Shown: positions 1-5,631 of the stretch, in pieces
Position numbering within the stretch: the stretch's first letter is position 1
Layout: every line of letters begins with the position of its first letter
Assembly (NCBI GenBank): GCA_021781255.1
Contig: JAJXXG010000924.1
Location: 1 to 5,631, forward strand
Direction of reading: 5' to 3'
DNA length: 5,631 nt
Source: Acidobacteriota bacterium
GTDB lineage: Bacteria > Acidobacteriota > Terriglobia > Terriglobales > Acidobacteriaceae
Program-made: the position numbers and the translations under genes
Notes under the pieces: model-generated
The model's database searches: none
What the model saw: the letters and a program-made list of their open reading frames with translations, nothing else
Told to the model about the DNA's origin: nothing

Positions 1-1
1 T

Positions 2-1426
2 ACCGCGACCGGTACGCTACTCGGGCTTGGTTTGGCATGGGCGGCCTTGCGGGAGTTGTCACAGCTTGCGCCGCTCAGCCAACCGCTGTTGCGCAGCGTC
101 CAAATCGATCCCGCCGTACTGGCGCTTACTCCGCTTTTTGGCTTGTGTGCTGCTATGATCTTCGCCTTGGTGCCGGCTCTGCATGTCTCTCGTCCGGTGC
201 TCATGAGCGTCTTGCGCACGAGCGGACGAAACTCTCTTCTTGCCGGCGGAAGAATGCTGCGCGATAGCGTGGTCGTTACGGAGATCGCACTTTCCTTCGC
301 GCTCCTGGTGGGAGCCGGGCTCATGCTTCGCAGCTTTATCAGGCTTGAAAATATCGATCCGGGTTTTGACGCACGCGGGCTTCTTACTTTTCAAGCTCTT
401 TGGCCCGGCCAGCCAAACCCACAGCAGCAGGATGCTTTTGTGCATGAAGTACAAGACGCGCTTCGGGCAATCCCCGGAGTTACGGCGGTGACCGCAGCTA
501 GTCCGTTTCCGCTTGCAGACCAGTTTTTCCCGATCCGCTGGGGAACCGAGCAGGCGATGAGCGACGCAACGAAGTTTCAGGCGGTTGACTATCAGGTAGT
601 CCTGCCCGGCTATTTCGGGACACTCCACACGCCCCTGCTTGCCGGTCGCACGTTCACAGAGGCGGACAATGCAGGGGGACGGAGCCTTGTTGTCATCGAT
701 CAACTCCTCGCTTCAAAGGCATTTCCGGGGCAGTCGGCCATCGGTAAACGAATTTTGATTCGGCTGCGCACGCCAGAGCCGGAATGGGCCGAGATTATTG
801 GTGTGGTGGCGCATCAGCGAGACACATCGCTGGCCGACATGGGCCGCGAAGAGTTGTATGTGACTGATGGATTCATGGGCCACGGCTTCGCTGCGCGCTG
901 GGGATTGCGGGTCACCGGAAATCCGGCGAGCTACGACCGTCTGGTTCGTGAGCAGCTTGCAAAAGTAAGCAGCCGGATCGTTTTGACGGAAGTGCGTCCG
1001 ATGGACGCTCTTCTCGAAGAATCGCAAGCAACCACTCGGCTCTGTTTTGCGCTGATTGCGACGTTCGCCGGCATCGCCGTGCTGCTCGCTGCTTTGGGAA
1101 TCTATGGAGTGCTTTCGACTGCGGTTCGCCAACGCACCGCCGAGATCGGCGTGCGCATGGCTCTTGGAGCCACGCGAGGCCGCGTGTTCGGTCTTGTGGT
1201 CCGGCAGGGCCTTGCACTTGGGATTTCAGGCATCCTGGCTGGCTGCGTTATCGCCCTGCTGCTCACTCGCTCCATTCGCAGCATTCTCGTCGAGACAAAG
1301 GCGACCGATCCACTCACCTACATGGGAATCACAGCGGCTTTTCTTCTAATCGTCGCTCTTGCATCATGGCTGCCGGCGCGCCGGGCCGCCTCGGTAGACC
1401 CAATGCAGGCGCTGCGAAGCGAATAA
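2..1426 (+). CDS. ADOP/MacB-type ABC transporter permease, C-terminal part (5' end outside window)
   Basis: Inner-membrane permease of the MacB/FtsX superfamily, probably an acidobacterial ADOP protein; the substrate cannot be told. The frame is open from the window edge, so the 474 residues seen are the C-terminal part of a protein normally of about 800 or more; a TTG at 32 is internal, not a start. In order: the end of the first FtsX-like half with hydrophobic segments near residues 1-14 and 42-62, a linker, a membrane segment at about 88-112 followed by the typical LRSFIRLENIDPGFD stretch, a MacB-like periplasmic domain (about 125-340), then a second FtsX domain with segments near 347-372, 398-422 and 438-457. 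The signature EIGVRMALGA lies at 381-390, and the end (SVDPMQALRSE) is typical of the family. The gene finishes at TAA 1424-1426 and looks intact there. Family assignment is strong; ADOP rather than a plain MacB permease is inferred from the two-half layout. Confidence 0.88.
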   Translation, partial: TATGTLLGLGLAWAALRELSQLAPLSQPLLRSVQIDPAVLALTPLFGLCAAMIFALVPALHVSRPVLMSVLRTSGRNSLLAGGRMLRDSVVVTEIALSFALLVGAGLMLRSFIRLENIDPGFDARGLLTFQALWPGQPNPQQQDAFVHEVQDALRAIPGVTAVTAASPFPLADQFFPIRWGTEQAMSDATKFQAVDYQVVLPGYFGTLHTPLLAGRTFTEADNAGGRSLVVIDQLLASKAFPGQSAIGKRILIRLRTPEPEWAEIIGVVAHQRDTSLADMGREELYVTDGFMGHGFAARWGLRVTGNPASYDRLVREQLAKVSSRIVLTEVRPMDALLEESQATTRLCFALIATFAGIAVLLAALGIYGVLSTAVRQRTAEIGVRMALGATRGRVFGLVVRQGLALGISGILAGCVIALLLTRSIRSILVETKATDPLTYMGITAAFLLIVALASWLPARRAASVDPMQALRSE

Positions 1427-1488
1427 GGAACTCAATCTGAATTCATTTTGCCTTTTCATCATTCTTCCTACAGGGACCATCTTTGGCA

Positions 1489-1510
1489 GGGCCAGTTAAA
1501 CTGAAAGCCC
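1489..1510. repeat. Imperfect palindrome, left flank of recombinase trio
   Basis: GGGC (1489-1492) and GCCC (1507-1510) enclose the near-perfect dyad CAGTT-A-AACTG (1493-1503), with an unpaired AAA on the right side. The one-base centre is too tight for an RNA hairpin loop without opening a few pairs, so a protein-binding dyad is as likely as a transcript structure. Whether it belongs to the element end is inference. Confidence 0.4.
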
Positions 1511-1539
1511 GGGATGGCGATCTGAAATCGTCTCCCGGG
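1508..1539 (-). terminator. Possible stem-loop terminator after ritC
   Basis: CCCGGGA (1508-1514) pairs perfectly with TCCCGGG (1533-1539). Inside it CGAT (1518-1521) pairs with ATCG (1527-1530) around a five-base loop, leaving a small internal loop. It lies 35 bases past the ritC stop and 82 bases past the permease stop. On the minus strand it is followed by CTTTCAGTTT, only a weak T-rich run; on the plus strand there is no T run. It could therefore be a poor terminator of the recombinase transcript or a DNA palindrome of the element end. Confidence 0.35.
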
Positions 1540-1573
1540 AGAGTCAACGAGATGGACGAAAAGCTGGTTGAAC

Positions 1574-2581
1574 TCAGATCCTGCGAAGGAATTCCATTAT
1601 GTTGGGATCATCTCGCCACCTTTTCTTGATTCTGCGATTGCCGCCTCCTGGATCACAGGCAGCGAGAGCCTTAGCTTTCATGGCTAGGTCTGTTTCCGCA
1701 TAGATGTTGGTGGTGTCAAGCGAAACGTGGCCCAGCCATGCCCTGATCGTGTTGAGATCAACTCCAGCACGAAGCAGGTGGGTCGCTGTTGTGTGACGAA
1801 TCGTATGCGGGCTTACACGTTTGGTCTTCAGCGACGGAAGCTTCATCGCTGCGCTTTCCGCATGACGCGCGACGAGCGTGTGAATTCCGAACCGTGTTAT
1901 TGGATCACCATATCGATTGAGGAACAAGGGATTCGGTGCATCTCTTCCCCGAATAAGCGGTCGAATTTCAGCCATTGTCTTTTTCCAGAGTGGGCAGAAC
2001 CGAACTTTCCGGCCTTTTCCACGAATCTTCACTGAGCCAGTGCCCGTTGCGTCCCACGCCAAATCCTCGATCATGATTCGGGCGGCCTCCGTAGCTCGTG
2101 CGCCCGAGTTGTAGAGAAACAAAAGCAGGGCGTGATCTCGTTGGCCGTGGTCAGTCGCGCAATCTGGAGCACGAAGAAGCTCATCGATCTCATCTTTTTC
2201 AAGGTACGGGACCGGCCTCCGCCAGCCTCGTTTAAAGGGAACTTGACGAATCTGTGCGCACCACTCTACATGCTCAGGACTCGACTCGCCTGTGAACCTA
2301 GCAAAGGCGTGGAGGGTAGCAAGCCTCTGATTCCGCGTGGCGACCGAGCAGCTTCGACTTTGTTCGAGGTGCGCCAGAAAATCCGAAACGACATTGGGAG
2401 AGAGGTCGTCGATTGCGAGTCTATCGACCGCAGTCTTGAGCCGGCTGGAGACAAACGGCAGGAATAAGCAAAACGTGTCGCGATAGCTCTGCTGGGTGTT
2501 TCGCGACACTCCGCGTTCATGCATCAGGTGATCTGAGAGAAACCGGCGGACCCAGAAACCCACAGCGGCGTTATCCGGCAT
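1574..2581 (-). CDS. ritC: Tyrosine recombinase, third gene of RIT trio
   Basis: Site-specific DNA recombinase/integrase of the tyrosine (phage integrase/Xer) family, 335 residues. The N-terminal SAM-like core-binding domain spans about residues 8-100 and the catalytic domain about 125-305. The catalytic set is complete: Arg162 (GARATEAA), Lys189 (GKGRK), His259 and Arg262 (HTIRH), His285 (LGH) and the nucleophile Tyr294 (IYAE). After the tyrosine comes a basic tail of about 40 residues. I chose ATG 2581 over an in-frame start at 2611 because GGAGGT (complement of 2587-2592) sits five bases before it. This start overlaps the ritB stop by 11 bases, pointing to coupled translation. The family is certain; the name ritC follows from position in the trio. 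A lone XerC/D-like integrase is the alternative but does not fit the context. Confidence 0.9.
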   Translation of the reverse strand: MPDNAAVGFWVRRFLSDHLMHERGVSRNTQQSYRDTFCLFLPFVSSRLKTAVDRLAIDDLSPNVVSDFLAHLEQSRSCSVATRNQRLATLHAFARFTGESSPEHVEWCAQIRQVPFKRGWRRPVPYLEKDEIDELLRAPDCATDHGQRDHALLLFLYNSGARATEAARIMIEDLAWDATGTGSVKIRGKGRKVRFCPLWKKTMAEIRPLIRGRDAPNPLFLNRYGDPITRFGIHTLVARHAESAAMKLPSLKTKRVSPHTIRHTTATHLLRAGVDLNTIRAWLGHVSLDTTNIYAETDLAMKAKALAACDPGGGNRRIKKRWRDDPNIMEFLRRI

Positions 2582-3518
2582 GGTCCACCTCCGGGAAGGC
2601 GTAGCGTTCAAAACAGCGATTGGCCTCCTGAAGCAATTCCCGTGTCATCTTGAGGTACACAGATGTCTCGTCGATTCCGCAGTGACCTAGGTATGTGGAT
2701 AGAAGCGGGAGCATCCTTTGAACATCTTTCCCTTCGCGATACCAGGTCACAAGACGAGTCACGGCGAACGTGTGCCGAAAATCATGCAGCCGTGGCTGAT
2801 AGCGGGCGGTATCGAATCGCAGTACGCCCGCCTCCTTCCTCAGCCATTGGAACTGATGGTCTGCATGATCGTTTCCGATCATCATTCCTATTTTTGTGGC
2901 CAGTACCGTCGGGGGACGCTCGTACCCGAAACGTGGCCGATGCCTCATGCGGTACAGTCTCAAGAGGCTGACAAGATCTCTCCCAATTGGAACCAGTCGG
3001 GACTTGCCGAACTTCGTTTCCCGGATGGTCAGTGTCCCTTTTCTGAAATCCGCGTCTTCATGCTTCAGGCGAGCCGCCTCACCCAGGCGCAGTCCGGTAC
3101 CGTAGAGTACGAGGAGCAGCGTGCGCATGGTGTCCGGCGACAATGGACATGTCGGCGAGTAGTGCGAATCAGGAACTCCCAGCAACCGCCGCATGTCTTC
3201 AGTTGAATAAATGTAGGGAACGAAGCGCGGCGGTTTTTCCGGGATTGTGTTCGGGAGTATTCGGTGATGCATGTACCCGAGGCTGGTTGCGAAACGAAAG
3301 AAACAGCCGAGCACACAATATCGGTGAAACCAAACGCTCGTAACTCTACCACTATGGCCTAGCAGGAACGCCTCGACATCGTGCACACTGAGTTGATCGA
3401 AATCGACATTCCCGGTTTGCTTGAGAAACACTTTCAGGGAGCGGGCCGGGCTCGCATACGAGTTCCCCAGTGCCTGCTTGTATCGGATGAACTCTTCAAT
3501 CGCAGGGGAAAGCTTCAT
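2571..3518 (-). CDS. ritB: Tyrosine recombinase, second gene of RIT trio
   Basis: Tyrosine-family site-specific recombinase, 315 residues, clearly divergent from its two neighbours. The core-binding domain covers about residues 3-85 and the catalytic domain about 105-300. Visible catalytic residues are Arg144 (TGLRLGEAARL), Lys169 (ETKFGKSRLVP; Lys172 is a less likely choice), His245 and Arg248 (HDFRH), His279 (LGH) and Tyr288 (VYLK). A longer insert, TWYREGKDVQRMLPLLSTY at about 258-276, separates the HxxR box from LGH; this is common in one branch of tyrosine recombinases. The ATG is embedded in the ritA stop as ATGA (a 4-base overlap), and AGGAGG (complement of 3525-3530) lies six bases before it. 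Translation is thus probably coupled to ritA and again to ritC downstream. No truncation is seen. Confidence 0.92.
   Translation of the reverse strand: MKLSPAIEEFIRYKQALGNSYASPARSLKVFLKQTGNVDFDQLSVHDVEAFLLGHSGRVTSVWFHRYCVLGCFFRFATSLGYMHHRILPNTIPEKPPRFVPYIYSTEDMRRLLGVPDSHYSPTCPLSPDTMRTLLLVLYGTGLRLGEAARLKHEDADFRKGTLTIRETKFGKSRLVPIGRDLVSLLRLYRMRHRPRFGYERPPTVLATKIGMMIGNDHADHQFQWLRKEAGVLRFDTARYQPRLHDFRHTFAVTRLVTWYREGKDVQRMLPLLSTYLGHCGIDETSVYLKMTRELLQEANRCFERYAFPEVDHAG
2587..2592 (-). promoter_or_regulatory. Ribosome binding site of ritC
   Basis: On the minus strand this reads GGAGGT, five bases before ATG 2581 and inside the last codons of ritB. It decides the ritC start against the longer frame beginning at 2611. 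Confidence 0.75.
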
Positions 3519-4864
3519 TGGAGGCCTCCTAACCCGAGATTGGAGACCTCCCGAAGCGAGTTCACGCGATCCTTTGCCCAGGCTGCCGTAATTGGCTGTG
3601 CCTGCATTCGCAGGTACTCGGCTAAGGTCGATAGTCCACCGTCCGCGACTTGCCCCGGCTTCTTACGGTCGACCTTTGCATAGATTCGCGTCGACCGCGT
3701 TGAGCGGTGGCCGAGGTGATCGCCGATCGCCTTGAGCGAGAAGCCTTCGTCCAGCAGATGGGTAGCGCAGGCGTGGCGCAAAACATGGGGACCATAATGT
3801 GGCAGACGGCAACCTAGAGTTCGAACTCGAAGAAAGATAGAACGGGAGGCATGCTTCGACTTCATTGGCCGATGAGGCCCCCGCAGCAAGAGAAAAACAC
3901 TTCGAGAGGCGCATTGCGGGCGCACCAACTGGAGATACTTGAGAATGGCGTTTCCCACCTCTGCGGTAAGGGGGAACTCCTGGATCGTCCTATTCTTTGG
4001 ACGCCGCACCAGGATCTTTTCGTTGGTCCAGTCGAGATCATCCAATGTCAGGGCACAGACTTCCCCGATGCGCAGACCGTATACCGCCAACAGAAGAATG
4101 ATTGCACGATCGCGAATGTGGCCTGGGCGATCCGAGTCAAGGCTCGCAATCAAACGTCGCACCTGCTCCCAACTGGGCCCTTCCGGAAGACCGGCCTGTG
4201 AATATATGCGAGGGCGCTCTATCGTTTCCGCCAATCCAGGCGCGCACCAGTTCTGCTTTGCCGCGTAACGGAAAAAGGCTCGAAGAGACTGTGCATACAC
4301 TTTTATTGTTGCCTTCTTCCAGCCGCGGTTTTTGTTTTCAACAAAGTACGCTGCAAGAATCTGGGGCGACACTTCCTTCAGAGGAATGCCCTGCTTCCCA
4401 AGCCATTCGAAGAAAACGTTCAACCCTGATTCGCGCGTGGAAAGAGTCTGATCAGTATATCCTCGTTCGTCCCGTAGCTCTTTCAAGAAACTGTCGAGCT
4501 CAGCCCTGAACTGGGGGTTCCGTTCCGGATCATGCCACTTGCCAAGAAAGCGAAGCCAATTCTTGGCGATGTAGACGAATCGTTTGGTAGCAGCCTCGCA
4601 CGTTTCGGTTTTGGAATGCGGCGCGCATGACTTCGCGACCCAATCCTTTGCCGCTCGGACGATCTGCATCTCAGTGATTTCTGTTGATCGCCGCACGTTC
4701 ACTCTCTCCGCGATTCCAAGCAAGAATCTATTAACACTCCGGAGCGTCTGCATACTATGCCCCTGCTCGTTCAGATCGCTAAGAAAGGCACGCCGCTCTT
4801 CTGCAAAACGGCCCATCTTGTAAATCCATACCCAATTGCTGCGTTTCATCACCTGATCGAACAC
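3515..4864 (-). CDS. ritA: Tyrosine recombinase with long N-terminal region, first gene of RIT trio
   Basis: The largest of the three recombinases, 449 residues. Residues 1 to about 115 form an extra helical, basic N-terminal region not found in its neighbours. A SAM-like core-binding domain follows (about 119-212), then the catalytic domain (about 228-405). Catalytic residues: Arg265 (YGLRIGEVCAL), Lys290 (RRPKNR), His360 and Arg363 (HVLRH), His386 (LGH) and Tyr395 (IYAK). A tail of about 50 residues follows the tyrosine. The start is GTG 4864: AAGGAG (complement of 4873-4878) sits eight bases upstream, while the in-frame ATG at 4849 has no such site. The start codon and its ribosome site lie within an inverted repeat (4863-4904). 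It is the first gene of the operon, so its promoter must lie in the spacer to the right. Its role is presumably excision and integration of the element together with RitB and RitC. Confidence 0.92.
   Translation of the reverse strand: MFDQVMKRSNWVWIYKMGRFAEERRAFLSDLNEQGHSMQTLRSVNRFLLGIAERVNVRRSTEITEMQIVRAAKDWVAKSCAPHSKTETCEAATKRFVYIAKNWLRFLGKWHDPERNPQFRAELDSFLKELRDERGYTDQTLSTRESGLNVFFEWLGKQGIPLKEVSPQILAAYFVENKNRGWKKATIKVYAQSLRAFFRYAAKQNWCAPGLAETIERPRIYSQAGLPEGPSWEQVRRLIASLDSDRPGHIRDRAIILLLAVYGLRIGEVCALTLDDLDWTNEKILVRRPKNRTIQEFPLTAEVGNAILKYLQLVRPQCASRSVFLLLRGPHRPMKSKHASRSIFLRVRTLGCRLPHYGPHVLRHACATHLLDEGFSLKAIGDHLGHRSTRSTRIYAKVDRKKPGQVADGGLSTLAEYLRMQAQPITAAWAKDRVNSLREVSNLGLGGLQ
3525..3530 (-). 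promoter_or_regulatory. Ribosome binding site of ritB
   Basis: On the minus strand this reads AGGAGG, six bases before ATG 3518 and inside the 3' end of ritA. It is a near-ideal Shine-Dalgarno site, so ritB can be initiated strongly as well as by reinitiation at the ATGA overlap. Confidence 0.75.
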
Positions 4865-4904
4865 TTGGCTGACTCCTTGCAGTGAATTTGAAAACCAGCC
4901 AAGT
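4863..4904. repeat. 9-bp inverted repeat across the ritA start
   Basis: ACTTGGCTG (4863-4871) and CAGCCAAGT (4896-4904) are perfect inverted copies separated by 24 bases. In the ritA message the left arm carries the first two bases of the GTG start codon and the ribosome site lies in the loop. It could be a translation-control hairpin, an autoregulatory operator or a recombinase binding site; the sequence does not say which. Confidence 0.55.
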
Positions 4905-4958
4905 ATGCAGGTTATGTGGCCATCAACGCACGCGATGGGCTGATGAGAAGGTGCTTTT
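4865..4958. promoter_or_regulatory. Divergent spacer with ritA promoter region and inverted repeats
   Basis: These 94 bases separate the start codons of ritA (leftward) and the helicase gene (rightward), so the ritA promoter should be here; no convincing -35/-10 pair stands out in either direction. Besides the 9-bp repeat overlapping ritA it contains GGCCATC (4918-4924) facing GATGGGC (4934-4940), a 6-of-7 dyad, and GTTATGT (4911-4917), which recurs inverted as ACATAAC at 4972-4978 inside the helicase gene. The density of dyads fits the end of a tyrosine-recombinase element. Confidence 0.5.
4873..4878 (-). promoter_or_regulatory. Ribosome binding site of ritA
   Basis: On the minus strand this reads AAGGAG, eight bases before the GTG at 4864. 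It supports the GTG over the ATG five codons later. It falls in the loop of the inverted repeat 4863-4871/4896-4904. Confidence 0.7.
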
Positions 4959-5631
4959 GTGAATCATGACAACATAACTGACATCGCAACATATCTCAGG
5001 GCAAACGCGGGGGAACTCGGTGCGCGCATCCTCGCAATGTACCCGCCGCTTCAGAACACGACGGATAAGATTCCCGGAGATCTGTCAGCCCTTCTGCGGT
5101 CGGCGCTCCCGGCCCAGGCCATTGCGATTGGAGGGTTGGCGAAGCATCTCAGATCTTCCCGCGCGGCGCGGATCGTTGCCGAATGCGGCGCGGGCAAGAC
5201 CTTCATGGCGCTGGGCGTGGCGCACGTGCTCAATGCACGAACCATTCTGGTGATGTGCCCTTCGCACATCGCGAAGAAGTGGGCGCGAGAAGCGATTAAG
5301 ACGATCCCGTTTGCGCGAACCTTCCTGGTCGAGGATATGCGGAACGGCGGGGATCCCAAACAGGCGCATGGGGTCTGCGAGATCCGCTTGCGCAGGGGGC
5401 GGATCGTGTACGAAGGGATGCAACTCTCCCTTGCCGATTTGCGTGGCATGGGCCGAGACGGATGGCAGCGGCGCTGCCCGAAGTGTTCGGTATTCATCAT
5501 TCCCAAGGACAAGGGCAAGCTGTCGTATTTCTGGCGGCACGCCTTCTTGACCGCAAAATGCGGTCCGGAACTCGGAGGCGTGATCAACCCAGACACAGGC
5601 TGCTCGATCGAGAATCCGGAAGGTGGGCGCC
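4959..5631 (+). CDS. SF2/SNF2-like helicase-ATPase, N-terminal part (3' end outside window)
   Basis: The frame is open from an in-frame TGA at 4944-4946 to the window edge, giving 224 residues. GTG 4959 is the likely start: GAGAAGG ends seven bases before it, and the next in-frame ATG is at 5037. Residue 53 may be a Q-motif glutamine (PAQAIAIGGL). Then comes a Walker A box, AECGAGKT (74-81), followed by TILVMCPSHIAKKWAREA (95-112), which resembles motif Ia of SNF2-type helicases. Motif II (DExx) would lie beyond or late in the insert and is not visible. CPKC (173-176), with later cysteines at 201 and 215, suggests a zinc-binding insert between motifs Ia and II. It is probably a cytoplasmic ATP-dependent DNA translocase or helicase, as found on plasmids, phages, integrative elements and in defence loci. 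The exact family is unknown, and a link to the recombinases is not shown. Confidence 0.8.
   Translation, partial: MNHDNITDIATYLRANAGELGARILAMYPPLQNTTDKIPGDLSALLRSALPAQAIAIGGLAKHLRSSRAARIVAECGAGKTFMALGVAHVLNARTILVMCPSHIAKKWAREAIKTIPFARTFLVEDMRNGGDPKQAHGVCEIRLRRGRIVYEGMQLSLADLRGMGRDGWQRRCPKCSVFIIPKDKGKLSYFWRHAFLTAKCGPELGGVINPDTGCSIENPEGGR

Larger units (their letters stand above)
1427..1573. other. Spacer between permease and recombinase trio
   Basis: The two genes converge on this 147-base stretch. I see no credible coding frame. It holds two adjacent imperfect palindromes (1489-1510 and 1508-1539) and a segment, 1451-1461, that matches the reverse complement of 4941-4951 at 10 of 11 bases. 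The left end of the RIT element should fall here or just inside the end of the third recombinase gene. Confidence 0.6.
1451..4951 (-). mobile_element. Recombinase-in-trio (RIT) element; ends approximate
   Basis: Three different tyrosine recombinase genes lie in one direction, overlap by 4 and 11 bases, and span 3.3 kb with no cargo. This is the defining layout of RIT elements, which are known from many bacterial phyla and are usually about 3-4 kb with inverted repeats at the ends. The limits given are the best tentative inverted pair I found outside the genes: 1451-1461 against 4941-4951 (CCTTTTCATCA against the complement reading CCTTCTCATCA). A pair this good between two flanks of roughly 140 bases would arise by chance in perhaps one case in seven, so the ends are only candidates. 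The element's identity rests on the genes, not on the repeats. Confidence 0.75.

Noticed and set aside
59..703. Minus-strand frame of 214 codons opposite the permease
   Set aside because: It lies wholly against a convincing membrane-protein gene, has low-complexity basic composition and shows no recognisable motif.
1427..1573. CRISPR repeats or small RNA in the left spacer
   Set aside because: There is no regularly repeated unit; only palindromes are present and no promoter is evident.
3851..4509. Several plus-strand frames of 100-135 codons opposite ritA
   Set aside because: They overlap a gene with a complete catalytic set and have no ribosome site or domain of their own.
1574..4864. Tn554-type transposase trio (tnpA/tnpB/tnpC)
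   Set aside because: In Tn554 only two of the three are tyrosine recombinases and the third is a small unrelated protein. Here all three carry the tyrosine-recombinase catalytic set and the sizes differ.
1574..4864. Integron integrase or a phage integrase with attachment site at a tRNA
   Set aside because: No attC-like cassettes and no tRNA gene are seen next to the genes, and a single integrase would be expected.
4888..4918. Promoter for the helicase gene, TTGAAA then TATGTG
   Set aside because: The spacing is 19 bases and the second box matches the -10 consensus at only about half its positions.
4900..4930. ritA promoter, TTGATG then CATACT on the minus strand
   Set aside because: The spacing is only 13 bases, too short for a standard promoter.
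5051..5596. Two minus-strand frames (181 and 151 codons) at the right end
   Set aside because: They are opposite the helicase frame, which carries a Walker A box and motif Ia. The minus-strand products look like shadow translations rich in Arg, Pro and Ser.

Overview
The window is most likely bacterial chromosomal DNA from an accessory region, probably of an acidobacterium or relative. The main clue is the left-hand gene, which encodes the C-terminal part of a large MacB/FtsX-type permease of the ADOP kind (permeases found in many copies in Acidobacteriota, with no ATPase gene beside them). That taxonomic call is an inference from one family.

Layout: (1) positions 2-1426, plus strand, the 3' part of the ADOP-type permease gene. 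(2) Positions 1427-1573, a non-coding spacer with two adjacent imperfect palindromes. (3) Positions 1574-4864, minus strand, three consecutive genes for three different tyrosine recombinases (449, 315 and 335 residues). They are packed head to tail with 4-nt and 11-nt overlaps, and each has its own strong ribosome binding site. All three keep the full Arg-Lys-His-Arg-His-Tyr catalytic set. This is the architecture of a 'recombinase in trio' (RIT) element, transcribed ritA-ritB-ritC from right to left. (4) Positions 4865-4958, a short divergent spacer with several inverted repeats, which must hold the ritA promoter and probably the right end of the element. (5) Position 4959 to the window edge, plus strand, the start of an SF2/SNF2-like helicase-ATPase gene that continues past the window.

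The three recombinases are probably translated in a coupled way from one mRNA and may act together on the ends of their own element. No cargo gene lies inside the trio. The permease and the helicase flank it and have no evident functional link to it. The exact ends of the element cannot be fixed from one copy. The best candidate inverted repeats are short (10 of 11 bases) and are reported as tentative.
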